Of a stretch of 64,000 bases of DNA, positions 52,533 through 61,423 are shown one piece after another. The notes beneath the pieces were generated by a model. That model was not told the DNA's origin, did no database searches, and saw nothing but the letters and a program-made list of their open reading frames with translations. The position numbers and the translations under genes are program-made. The first letter of the stretch is position 1; every line of letters starts with the position of its first letter. Source of the stretch: Prevotella sp. UBA6994. GTDB lineage: Bacteria; Bacteroidota; Bacteroidia; Bacteroidales; Bacteroidaceae. Location: positions 456,855 to 520,854 of the forward strand of contig DJXW01000016.1 in NCBI GenBank assembly GCA_002449845.1. The letters are read 5' to 3'.

Positions 52533-52588
52533 CGAAAAACGATTGAACTGACAACGCTTTTCGCCAAGAAAAAAAATATTTTTATGTG

Positions 52589-55480
52589 TTACTTGACATA
52601 AATCTTTCTCACCTCATTTCCACGTTTCTCAATCACCACTCCACGCTCTGGCGTCAACACACGCTGACCACGTAAGTTATAATATTCCACAGCCTTTTGC
52701 GCATAGTCATCTGATACGATTCCGTCAATACCATCGGCAACTGCATTCTTAAACTGGTCAATGGCAGCTTTGAGTGCATCGTTTTCGGCACTTGCCTCGT
52801 CCTCCGTCTCTGCTTGGCGATAGGTAAACACATCCTCTGCATGTTTCAAGGCATTTGCCAATTCAGTTTTGGCAGCATCCGAAATAACATCACCATGTTG
52901 TTCAAGCTCTTGGTAAGCCTCGTTGATATTCTCAGCCAATCTACGATAATAAATATCTACGTGGTATTCGGCCGTAGCTTTCCATGTACGATAGCCATTC
53001 TTGAAATAAGTGGTAAGAGTTGGGGTAAACGGACTTACACTTGTCAGACCTTCTTGTGGAAGATAATACGACAATCCTGCCTTGTCACCCAGCAACATCG
53101 TGTTTTCGTTTGCCTCAGTTGTATATGTAGAAGCATACATGTTTCCATCGAATGCTGTCATCATGGTATCGGTGCTCACCGTCACGTTTTCAGCAGAGAT
53201 AGCGTTCAGTCCGTCTTTATCTGGCAAATACATGAAGATGGTATTGGCAGGTATTTCATCCACATAGTTCCATGTAAGATAGCGCACGGAGGTATTGATT
53301 TCTCCAGGAGTCTTTACTTGCATCCCGTAAGGTACGGTTGCCGCAAACGGAATCACGCCATCATGCCACTTACCCGTTTCCGCATGATCCAAGACGAGCT
53401 GGGCTTGACGAGCAACGAACGGTTCTGTTGCATGAAACTCGTATGCTGTATTGATAATCAGGTTATCGCATACACCATTGACCACCACATTGGTAGCACC
53501 AGGTACCTCATAACTGGTATAAATCACGGCATTGGGGTTGGCTATAGTAGGCTTCTCCACCATGTCTTTCACCGCCTTCATATCGTAAGAACAGATGTGC
53601 GAGTCGTTCAGCATGTTGACAAACAACGCATCATTCCATGTTCCTGATACAGTGGCACTTCGCCCGTTTACTTCAACGGCAAGGTCAGATGGACGGACGG
53701 TGAAATACACGATGGTATCTTGTGTTTCAAACTGGATGCTGCCTTCGGTTACGGCGTGTGGAGCCTTATCCATATATGCACGATAATAGGTTTCGGGTTG
53801 CAACTTATCAAAACTGAACACCACGTCTTTTGTCTCTCCCTCCGTAATGGTAAGGGCAGTGATGTATTTGTTGGTTACCTTGCTCCATGTCTTCGCATCT
53901 GTATTGTATTTCTCCAAATAACATCTTAACGTAGGCTGGCAGAAAGTACCGTCATTGACGAATTGCATGGAAACATTTGCCGTGGTATTGTTCACGGTCT
54001 TGAAACTCATTCCGTCAACCACCGTCTCTTCTCCACCGGCATCTACAGTAAACGACTGAACGCGAAGGTCTGCAACCGATGGTAACACTTCTACGCTGCA
54101 TGAATCAAGGATTCTGTTGTAAGCATCGCAAATGAATATCCACGTTTGCTGAGCTCTGGTCGGTTTGTATTTAAACGTCAACTCACATTCCTCATCCACT
54201 GGCATGGGGTCGGTAATGTTCATGCTTTCCTTTGAAGGCAATGCCTGTCTGGTATTGGCAAGCAACTTCACGCCTTGTGCGTAAGGTATCGTTCCGTGAT
54301 TGGTGAATTTCACCTTGATGTTCGATTCCGTACTTTGGTAAAGCTTAACGTCTTCCAATTTTGCCTCAACGTTAGGACGTGTAGGACGGAAGTTCAAACA
54401 TCCTCTCTGATCTTTATTGAAACCGTTCATACCCGTCTCATCATCCACGGTAAACCATCCGTCTCCTTGTCCACCCCAACCGAAATTGAAGTGATACAAG
54501 CCAGTGTTTGAATCGTAACCGTCAAGCACCACGGCGTGGCCATTGGCATTACCAGCATCGTCGTATTGGGTTCCGCCATAGAGCATCGGACTTCCTGCTA
54601 TCAGACTTTGGTAGATGACTTTCTCCCATCCAGCCTGACTATAGTCCCATTTGCCAACATAATCGTTAGCCAACAAGAACTGGTTTCGCAAAGCTCTTCC
54701 CGCCTCATCGGGCTGTCCTCCCGTTGACGAACCGTATGTAAGATAAGAACTGGTACCTACGGCAAACATCAACTTGGCAACGGCATCGTCTTGCGCCGTA
54801 GAGCCATGACCAGACATCCTCATGATATTGTAATTAATGAAGGTGCCTCTGGGAAGTGACGTGGTGACGGGGAAGCCATAACTGTATTTAGGAGTGTCAT
54901 ACATCAACGTGTCGGGAACGTCACGATGATAGTAATAGACTATTTGTGAAGCCGCAGTAGCCACACATCCCGTCACAGCCCTACCACCACCATCGGGGTT
55001 GGTGGGACAAATATCGTTATATGGCGACGACTGATGCCAATGGGTCTTTAACAATGGCAATACCATTTGCCAATTGGCTTTAAAGCCTTCTACTCCTCTC
55101 TTCGCAGCCAGCAAACGTTTCCTGATGCCCATGCGCGCCTTTGTGCTTTGTGGTTGGCTCTGCACCCGTGCAATCTTCTTTGCCCAACTATCGAGCATAT
55201 CCTTCAAAGGTAAGGGCAGGTCTGCCTCATCATAATTGCCACTCTCCGTATATCCAATAATGGGAACGGTGGAATCGTCACCACTCACAATGACATATCC
55301 CTTGCCTTCACCTCGTGAAAACACGTAATAAGGGGCAATTGGCACGTTGTCATCCGTGATGTCATTCACACCCATAAACTCTTGGGCAACATTTCTTGCC
55401 TCACTCTTAGTAATGGGGTTTGCACTAACTTGAAGGGCTGCAAACAATGAGAATATCAAAAGGTATAATTTCTTGTTCAT
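52589..55480 (-). CDS. Secreted C10-family cysteine peptidase (SpeB/streptopain-like)
   Basis: A 963-residue secreted protease. Signal peptide MNKKLYLLIFSLFAALQVSA, a Spi/propeptide region (about 22-110: ITKSEARNVAQEFM, GYVIVSGDDSTVPIIGYTES), then the C10 catalytic domain with Cys172 in AVTGCVATAASQIVYYYH and His315 in NGHAVVLDGYD, and FNFGWGGQGDGWF. Beta-rich Ig-like parts follow. The last 30 residues (YYNLRGQRVLTPERGVVIEK, NEVRKIYVK) look like the C-terminal sorting or anchoring segment of Prevotella secreted proteins. I start at MNKKLY, 17 residues after an upstream in-frame ATG. Target proteins unknown. Confidence 0.9.
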   Translation of the reverse strand: MNKKLYLLIFSLFAALQVSANPITKSEARNVAQEFMGVNDITDDNVPIAPYYVFSRGEGKGYVIVSGDDSTVPIIGYTESGNYDEADLPLPLKDMLDSWAKKIARVQSQPQSTKARMGIRKRLLAAKRGVEGFKANWQMVLPLLKTHWHQSSPYNDICPTNPDGGGRAVTGCVATAASQIVYYYHRDVPDTLMYDTPKYSYGFPVTTSLPRGTFINYNIMRMSGHGSTAQDDAVAKLMFAVGTSSYLTYGSSTGGQPDEAGRALRNQFLLANDYVGKWDYSQAGWEKVIYQSLIAGSPMLYGGTQYDDAGNANGHAVVLDGYDSNTGLYHFNFGWGGQGDGWFTVDDETGMNGFNKDQRGCLNFRPTRPNVEAKLEDVKLYQSTESNIKVKFTNHGTIPYAQGVKLLANTRQALPSKESMNITDPMPVDEECELTFKYKPTRAQQTWIFICDAYNRILDSCSVEVLPSVADLRVQSFTVDAGGEETVVDGMSFKTVNNTTANVSMQFVNDGTFCQPTLRCYLEKYNTDAKTWSKVTNKYITALTITEGETKDVVFSFDKLQPETYYRAYMDKAPHAVTEGSIQFETQDTIVYFTVRPSDLAVEVNGRSATVSGTWNDALFVNMLNDSHICSYDMKAVKDMVEKPTIANPNAVIYTSYEVPGATNVVVNGVCDNLIINTAYEFHATEPFVARQAQLVLDHAETGKWHDGVIPFAATVPYGMQVKTPGEINTSVRYLTWNYVDEIPANTIFMYLPDKDGLNAISAENVTVSTDTMMTAFDGNMYASTYTTEANENTMLLGDKAGLSYYLPQEGLTSVSPFTPTLTTYFKNGYRTWKATAEYHVDIYYRRLAENINEAYQELEQHGDVISDAAKTELANALKHAEDVFTYRQAETEDEASAENDALKAAIDQFKNAVADGIDGIVSDDYAQKAVEYYNLRGQRVLTPERGVVIEKRGNEVRKIYVK

Positions 55481-55500
55481 AATAACTTGATATTTTTGTG

Positions 55501-55508
55501 CAAATTTA
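55501..55508 (-). promoter_or_regulatory. -7 element for the C10 peptidase gene
   Basis: Minus strand TAAATTTG, exact TAnnTTTG, 20 bp upstream of the ATG at 55480. Confidence 0.6.
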
Positions 55509-55675
55509 CTGATTAATTCTGGATTATACAAATTGGCAAATCAAAAAGTTCGGATGATTATTTCTGTCAGAGTTATTGTATGGGAATGAGCAACGACAAG
55601 TATGGTCACGGTAAAAAGCCAATGGAAGATTCAAATTGTCAATAAAAAGTGATAAAAACTGCTCTCTACGTTGCG

Positions 55676-55909
55676 ATATTTTCCACCAACCTTTCCGTCG
55701 GTCAAAAAAAATGCCTGTTTTTTAGTCTTTTCATAACACACTGATAGATAGGACTTTATAAAACCAACCGTATATTTATGCAATCAAAAAACTACTTTTT
55801 ATGCAGAAATAACATCATTTTTGGGTATTTATAACATATATAGTAGGCTTGCTAACATATAGAGTTACGCTCGTAATGTATATAGTTACGGTCATAATGA
55901 TATATGTTA
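55676..55909 (+). repeat. Composite dispersed repeat element, copy 2
   Basis: Matches the ordered motifs of 8520-8773: ATATTTTC at 55676, the AT hairpin around ATGCC at 55711, TCAAAAAACT followed by TTTTT at 55784, and the palindrome array at 55832. Spacings are 35, 73 and 48 bp. It lies between the divergent C10 protease and first TlpA-like genes, about 47 kb from copy 1, in the same plus-strand orientation. The region 55481-56181 around it holds no gene I can support. Confidence 0.7.
55832..55909 (+). repeat. Four palindromic TAACATATATAGTTA-type units at exact 21-bp spacing
   Basis: Units begin at 55832, 55853, 55874 and 55895, each exactly 21 bp apart. Sequences vary as TAACATATATAGTA, TAACATATAGAGTTA, TAATGTATATAGTTA and TAATGATATATGTTA, keeping a TAA start and a TTA or TA end. 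Gaps are GGCTTGC, CGCTCG and CGGTCA. The last unit is followed by a run of A. Confidence 0.85.
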
Positions 55910-56181
55910 CGCAAAAAATCGAATGATTTACGTCTCTATAAACATCATTGGGAGTTCGTTAACATCTCCTTTGAGTTTTTTCAAGAATTTTTTTTGTTAT
56001 AATATTTCAGAATGTTAAATATCAGACGCACATCATTGTTTTGTCCGATTAAGAATAATTAACTCCACCAACTAACATATTTCCGCCAAATCAGCGTATA
56101 TAATTATGTAAGTACATAAAGATTTTGAACGAGTTTTTCTCGAAAAATATAATAAAGGTATAACAATAAAACGAAACAAAT

Positions 56182-58095
56182 ATGAAGAAAACTATCATTA
56201 CCATCCTGCTTGTCCTCGTCACAATGGCGGGGCAGGCGCAAAGTCCTATTCCCGAATCCATCGTAGATACTTATTGGCGCAATGAGGTAACGGGCGATTG
56301 GGAAATTGGATTCACAGAAAGTTGTGCCATCTATGACTGCAAAATATGGCAGTACGGCAATATAAACGAGAAGAATGGAAAAGTTGTTCTTGCGTTGAAT
56401 AATGGCAACAAGACGCTCGACGTGACCATTGGAAAGCAAAAAGGAGGCAAGTGCAAGATGACCATTGGCAAGCATAAGAAACAGACATATAGCCTCATTA
56501 CCACAAGGACGTTATCTTATTATCCGCAACCAGACCAAACGTCGTTTATAGACAACGGCTTTCAGGAAGGCGATTCCGCCACAATCATTGGCTGGATAAA
56601 AGACTATCCTGAATCGAAAGGAAAGAGCCTCGCATTTGAAGCAAGGTTCGGAGGATTCGTACCTGGTAGAAGTTCAACCATCAAAGGACAGACCGATACA
56701 AACGGGCACTTCACAATAAAGGTTCCCATAGAGAACACCCAAGTGGTATTTGTACACGCGTACAACCATTTCATGGATCCCTGTCTGGAGCCTGGCGATA
56801 CTATTTTCATTTTGAATGACGACAAGAACGACAAGATGCTCTTTATGGGTAGAAACGCCCGTTTGCAGGATGAAATCTTCGCAGTAAGTGAAGAGTATTT
56901 CGCGAAGATGCATGACATGGAGTATAATGATGTTCTTGACGAAAACAGTACTGAGGAACAAATGCGGACTTACGCAAACCTGCGTTTGGATGTTTACCAC
57001 AAGAATGAAGCAAAATTAGATTCTTTGTTAGCCCTTCACCCAACGCTTTCACGCAAGTTTGAGGAATCCGCTCGTATGCTGAACCTTAGCAGAATGCTTA
57101 GTGACATATTTGATATGGATGCCAACACAGGACATGAGTTTCCACAAACTGTGATTGACAACATGCTGGCAGAGGTAAGGAAGAATGCACGCAAGCCCTA
57201 TTCTATGTGGCATGAATTTTACGATTTCCCTTGGATGTACTTGCAGCATGCCATCTTCTCCACGCCCCGGAATCATAATCCAATCATATTAAATGCAGAC
57301 TTAGCCCTCCAATTAGAAAAGGAAGGGTGGTTGACGTTAAGTGACGAAAATCGTGAACTGTTAGAAAAGAAAGATATCAAATCGCTTAGGAATGTTATTT
57401 TAAAAGCCTTGAATGAAAAGACAGCAGCAGAAGTGATAGAATGGGAATTCCAGTTGGCAGATTCCATCTTCACCGACCCTGTGCTGCGAGAATGTGCCAA
57501 AGCAAACCGTGTCTATGGCATGTTAGATGCAACGAATCGGCCACTCAACAAATCCTACTTGGAGGCTGCCAACAGGATACAACTGCCTGCCGTCAGGAAC
57601 GCCATCTTGGCGAAGAACGCGGAATTGACAGCCCTACAGAATAAGCCTATGACATTTACAGGTTTGCGCCCTTCTTCTGATGTAGCCGACATGAGCGACG
57701 GTGAGAAGATACTGCGAAAGATTATTGAGCCGTACAAGGGCAAACTGATACTGATGGACATCTGGGGTACATGGTGCGGCCCTTGTAAAGAGGCTCTCTC
57801 GCATAGTCAGGAGGAATACGAACGGCTAAAGGACTTCGGCCTCGTGTATCTGTATTTGGCAAATAATAGCAGCGACGAATCGTGGAAGAATGTCATAAAG
57901 ATGTACGACATCACTGGTGACAATGTAGTGCATTACAACCTGCCAGACGAACAGCAGAAGGCTGTCGAGCAATACCTGAATGTAAATGCTTTCCCAACAT
58001 ACAAACTCATCGACCGTGAAGGCACCATCCTTGATGCCGATGCCGACCCTCGCAACCTTGAAAAATTAGCAAAATTGTTGGAACAACTGAAATAA
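56182..58095 (+). CDS. Secreted TlpA-like thioredoxin-domain protein 1
   Basis: A 637-residue exported protein. Signal peptide MKKTIITILLVLVTMAGQAQ, a beta-rich N-terminal region with a DUF4369-like part (about 130-215: ATIIGWIKDYPESKG, GHFTIKVPIENTQVVFVHAY, CLEPGDTIFILND), a long helical middle, and a C-terminal TlpA/thioredoxin domain with WCGPC (Cys532, Cys535) and cis-Pro region NAFPTYKLIDREGTI. Such proteins act as periplasmic or surface thiol-disulfide reductants. First of four paralogues; its last 6 bp gap to the next gene suggests one transcript. Family clear, partner unknown. Confidence 0.88.
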   Translation: MKKTIITILLVLVTMAGQAQSPIPESIVDTYWRNEVTGDWEIGFTESCAIYDCKIWQYGNINEKNGKVVLALNNGNKTLDVTIGKQKGGKCKMTIGKHKKQTYSLITTRTLSYYPQPDQTSFIDNGFQEGDSATIIGWIKDYPESKGKSLAFEARFGGFVPGRSSTIKGQTDTNGHFTIKVPIENTQVVFVHAYNHFMDPCLEPGDTIFILNDDKNDKMLFMGRNARLQDEIFAVSEEYFAKMHDMEYNDVLDENSTEEQMRTYANLRLDVYHKNEAKLDSLLALHPTLSRKFEESARMLNLSRMLSDIFDMDANTGHEFPQTVIDNMLAEVRKNARKPYSMWHEFYDFPWMYLQHAIFSTPRNHNPIILNADLALQLEKEGWLTLSDENRELLEKKDIKSLRNVILKALNEKTAAEVIEWEFQLADSIFTDPVLRECAKANRVYGMLDATNRPLNKSYLEAANRIQLPAVRNAILAKNAELTALQNKPMTFTGLRPSSDVADMSDGEKILRKIIEPYKGKLILMDIWGTWCGPCKEALSHSQEEYERLKDFGLVYLYLANNSSDESWKNVIKMYDITGDNVVHYNLPDEQQKAVEQYLNVNAFPTYKLIDREGTILDADADPRNLEKLAKLLEQLK

Positions 58096-58101
58096 ATCGA
58101 A

Positions 58102-59703
58102 ATGAATATGAAGCAAATCATCATCACTATCCAGTTCGCCCTCGTGGCAATGGCGGGGCAGGCGCAAGAGCCATTCTTCCGGACAGACTCGGCATTCATC
58201 ATCGGAAAGGTTAATGGAATCGCCCCCCAAGCAATGCCTAAGCAGATTATCGTTGCATGGAACAACGCCATGACCAATAACATGAGGGACAAGACGGTTG
58301 ATGTATCTGCCGATGGCGATTTCACTTGTCGGATGCAGTTGCATCACCCTGTACTCAGCAATTTGGTAATCTCCGAGAATAATATGGTGCCGTTTTACCT
58401 CATGCCGGGCGAGACGCTACACATGGAACTGAAACAAGATGCTGACGGACATTGGACTTGCAATTACGGTGACGGCAGCGCGGCGAAAAAGGTGGAGCGT
58501 CTGCTGAAAGCGAACCTCGACTATACCAATGAGTACCGCATGATGATAGCGGACAATAGCGACTTAAAGCGTCACACGGCATTATGCGACAGTCTCATTC
58601 GGGCAACGCTCGGGAACATTGAGGCGATGGCCGATGCCCGACAGTTCACTCCCTACGAGCGGCAACTGGCTCAAACGATGGCAACAAGCGCAATTTGCCA
58701 AGGCTTCTTGTTCCGACATGGTGAATTATGCCGTGCAGATTTGAACCGCACCTTTACCGACAGCCTATACAGGGCCGAACTCTGCGCTCCCGAATACTAT
58801 GCCCCACTGAAATACCTGCCATTGAATGACCCCGTCCTTTTCGTTCCATACCGTTATTCCCCATTAGCAACAGTCTTGGCAACGACCCCAGTCTGCGCCT
58901 TGGCCACTTTCATGTCGTATTATGCCGTAGAAATCCAGCAACTGCGTCAGGCGATGAACAGAATGACGGGCGACGAGGACAATCTGCTGACTCAGATGGC
59001 CATGATGCAAATACTGCCAAAAGGACTGACAACAGCTGCCGAAGCATACGTTCATCGCCAGCAAGCACTGGCTGACACGACACTGACGGCAGAAGACCGT
59101 GCGGCGTGGGAAGCGTCCCCATACGTGCCGCTCGACACCGTGCGCCATCGTGCGCTCGACGGATTCACGCAGCCCGAACTGCGCAAGGAGGCTGAACGTC
59201 TCTTCACCGCCACGTTCGACGAATCCATTGCCTATCCCATCCCCGAAGGTGATGGCAAAGCCTTGCTCGAAAGAATCATCCAGCCCTATCGCGGTAAGTT
59301 CGTGCTGATAGACTTCTGGGCGATGTGGTGCGGCCCATGCAAGCAAGCCATAGAAGAAAGTCGTGACCTGCGCCGCCAGCTTCAGGACAATCCCGACCTG
59401 CGGCTCATCTTCATTGCGCAAGAGGATGCCCCCGAGACCAGCGAAGCCTACAAGCAATATGTCCGTGAAAACCTGCTCGGTGCCGACTGCTATCCCGTCA
59501 GCCATAAGGAACTTGGCCAGATGATGGAACTCCTGCGGTTTGGCGGCATTCCTCACTACGTCACCATCTCGCCCGACGGCCAAATCATGCGCAACTCGCT
59601 TAACTACTTTTCCAATAACTACGATTTGTTCTTGCAGAGGTTAGACGAAATGAAAGTAAGGCTATCGGGAAGTAATGAGACTAAAAATAAGAAACGAATA
59701 TGA
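58102..59703 (+). CDS. Secreted TlpA-like thioredoxin-domain protein 2
   Basis: A 533-residue exported protein with signal MNMKQIIITIQFALVAMAGQ (start at 58102 or at ATG 58108), an N-terminal DUF4369-like domain (SAFIIGKVNGIAP, LSNLVISENNMVPFYLMPGE), a helical middle, and a TlpA domain with WAMWCGPCKQ (Cys410, Cys413) and cis-Pro GGIPHYVTISPDGQI. Higher GC than the first paralogue. It overlaps the third by 4 bp (ATGA), indicating coupled translation. Thiol-disulfide reductase is the expected role; the substrate is not known. Confidence 0.88.
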   Translation: MNMKQIIITIQFALVAMAGQAQEPFFRTDSAFIIGKVNGIAPQAMPKQIIVAWNNAMTNNMRDKTVDVSADGDFTCRMQLHHPVLSNLVISENNMVPFYLMPGETLHMELKQDADGHWTCNYGDGSAAKKVERLLKANLDYTNEYRMMIADNSDLKRHTALCDSLIRATLGNIEAMADARQFTPYERQLAQTMATSAICQGFLFRHGELCRADLNRTFTDSLYRAELCAPEYYAPLKYLPLNDPVLFVPYRYSPLATVLATTPVCALATFMSYYAVEIQQLRQAMNRMTGDEDNLLTQMAMMQILPKGLTTAAEAYVHRQQALADTTLTAEDRAAWEASPYVPLDTVRHRALDGFTQPELRKEAERLFTATFDESIAYPIPEGDGKALLERIIQPYRGKFVLIDFWAMWCGPCKQAIEESRDLRRQLQDNPDLRLIFIAQEDAPETSEAYKQYVRENLLGADCYPVSHKELGQMMELLRFGGIPHYVTISPDGQIMRNSLNYFSNNYDLFLQRLDEMKVRLSGSNETKNKKRI

Positions 59704-61241
59704 ACAAGCAACCCATCATCACCCTCCTGCTTGCCTTCGTTGCAGTGGTGGGACAGGCGCAACTGATGGAGCAGCGAGAGCAGAGTGAAGTAAACTCCAA
59801 CTATGCCGAGTCGCGACAAAAGAAGAAAGAAAGTCAAAAGCATCTGCCAACGTTCCAGTACTCAAAAGAACCTGCCGTTTTAAACGGAATAATTATTGGG
59901 GATAGCTCGCAAAGACCAAATAGCGTGAGAGTTCGCTACCTATTGAAATATACATCGGGGATGGAAGATGGCTTGAGACAAGCAAGTGCTGATGTGGATG
60001 CCGACGGAAGATTCAGTCTGAGCCTGCCTACGGGTACAACGTTAGATTGCCACGTAGCAGTAGGCGAATGCCGTTTCACCTGCTATGTAGTGCCAGGTCA
60101 GACGGTTTCGTTCAAACTTAATCTTAAAAAGCAGAAAACGCAGGGGTTAGCAAAAGCGCTGACATTCGGCGGGCTATTGGCTGACTTCAATCACGATTTG
60201 GTATATGCTACCGAACGGGGCATCAATCCAGAAACCATCTATCGTGACATAGAAGCGAAGCGTAACATGGGACAACTGGCTGCCGAACTGCCCGAAAAGA
60301 GTGTGCAGGGGTATTTTAACTATTTAGACTCCACATATCACCGCATCAATGAACTGATAGATGCCGACCGTAAGATTGGTAGCGCTTTCCGCGAGTTTGC
60401 CAAGGTCGTGAATCACTATGAATGGAGTGGTATGATGCCATTCTGTGGACAATCCATCCAGTATGCTGGCATTGATACAGACGAGGCGTATGATGCTTTA
60501 GAGGGACGGTTGCGTCAACGTCTCGATAGCTGTATGCAGGATGACCCTTGGGCAAATCCTGTGCTCAGCTATGTCATGTGGGGAATGCCCGAAACATTCG
60601 TCACGTCGTATGTCAGTCGGCCAGTGAAGTTGCCTGCAGACTATCAGCAGTGCTATCTGGCATCAAAGTACCTGGAGCAGATGGGGGCACAGAAACAGTT
60701 GCTTTCCGAGACGCAAAAAGACAGTGTACAGATATTCTTACCTGTTTTAGGGCAGGATGTGTTGGACTATAACGAACGAATGGAGCGGGAACTCTCATTC
60801 GTCAGCGAGCAGGGATTGTCCCGCATCTGTACCCTGCCAGACAGTACGAAAGATTCTGATGATATTCTTTCGGCTCTCCTAACGGCATATAAAGGGAAGC
60901 CCGTATTGTTAGACCTCTGGGAAACCACTTGTGGCGTGTGCCGATTTGCCTTCAAAGATATGCACGATAAGAAGAAGGAACTTGCTGGTCGTATCCACTT
61001 CGTCAACATCGCCAGTGAGAACTCAGACCTTGCCACCTGGCAGCGTCTTATTCCCAACTACATCGGCGACCACTACCGTCTGACCAAGCAGCAACTTCAA
61101 GCATTGCATCGGCAGATTCCATGTGAGACGAGCGGCGTTCCCGTCTGGGTGCTTATCAATGCCGACGGCACTATTCACCACGCTTTCAAAGGATGGGGCG
61201 GTCTTGACCGGATGATGGAAGAATTGTCGCCCGTGCTATAG
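59700..61241 (+). CDS. Secreted TlpA-like protein 3 with CGVC active site
   Basis: A 513-residue exported protein: signal MNKQPIITLLLAFVAVVGQA, then a Gln/Glu/Lys-rich stretch, a DUF4369-like domain (AVLNGIIIGDSSQRPNSVRV, GRFSLSLPTGTTLDCHVAVG) and a helical middle. The thioredoxin motif is WETTCGVCRF (Cys411, Cys414), with Thr in place of the usual Trp before the first Cys and Val in place of Pro, and cis-Pro in SGVPVWVLINADG. The CxxC is intact, so redox activity is likely but its potential probably differs from the WCGPC paralogues. Overlaps gene 2 by 4 bp. Confidence 0.86.
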   Translation: MNKQPIITLLLAFVAVVGQAQLMEQREQSEVNSNYAESRQKKKESQKHLPTFQYSKEPAVLNGIIIGDSSQRPNSVRVRYLLKYTSGMEDGLRQASADVDADGRFSLSLPTGTTLDCHVAVGECRFTCYVVPGQTVSFKLNLKKQKTQGLAKALTFGGLLADFNHDLVYATERGINPETIYRDIEAKRNMGQLAAELPEKSVQGYFNYLDSTYHRINELIDADRKIGSAFREFAKVVNHYEWSGMMPFCGQSIQYAGIDTDEAYDALEGRLRQRLDSCMQDDPWANPVLSYVMWGMPETFVTSYVSRPVKLPADYQQCYLASKYLEQMGAQKQLLSETQKDSVQIFLPVLGQDVLDYNERMERELSFVSEQGLSRICTLPDSTKDSDDILSALLTAYKGKPVLLDLWETTCGVCRFAFKDMHDKKKELAGRIHFVNIASENSDLATWQRLIPNYIGDHYRLTKQQLQALHRQIPCETSGVPVWVLINADGTIHHAFKGWGGLDRMMEELSPVL

Positions 61242-61275
61242 AATAGTAATTTACAGAAATAATCAAATAGAAGCA

Positions 61276-61341
61276 ATGAACAGGAAAACCATTATCCCCA
61301 CACGCTATTTCTATAATGTGTCGGTCCTGATCCCCTTGTAA
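61276..61341 (+). pseudogene. Decayed start of another TlpA-like paralogue (22 codons)
   Basis: Reads MNRKTIIPTRYFYNVSVLIP and stops. The first seven residues match the MNKKTII start shared by the array, including the MN[KR][KQ] pattern and the spacing to the previous gene (34 bp), but the hydrophobic core and AGQAQ cleavage site are lost. Interpreted as a leftover 5' end after deletion or recombination, not a working gene. Confidence 0.5.
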
Positions 61342-61377
61342 TTAAATTATTGAAATGAAACACCTGACACCATATCG

Positions 61378-61420
61378 GCAAAACGAAACATCCCTCTCAC
61401 CGGTGAGGGGGAGAGGGATG
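61378..61420 (-). terminator. Strong hairpin terminating the KilA-N gene
   Basis: CATCCCTCTC (61389-61398) pairs perfectly with GAGAGGGATG (61411-61420), with CTCACCGGTGAG nested as a second palindrome. On the minus strand it is followed by TTTCGTTTTG, and it lies directly after the KilA-N stop at 61424. Confidence 0.75.
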
Positions 61421-61423
61421 GTG

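Noticed and set aside
52814..53647. 277-residue open frame opposite the C10 peptidase gene
   Set aside because: Antisense shadow of the protease C-terminal region, Ile/His-rich with no recognisable domain.
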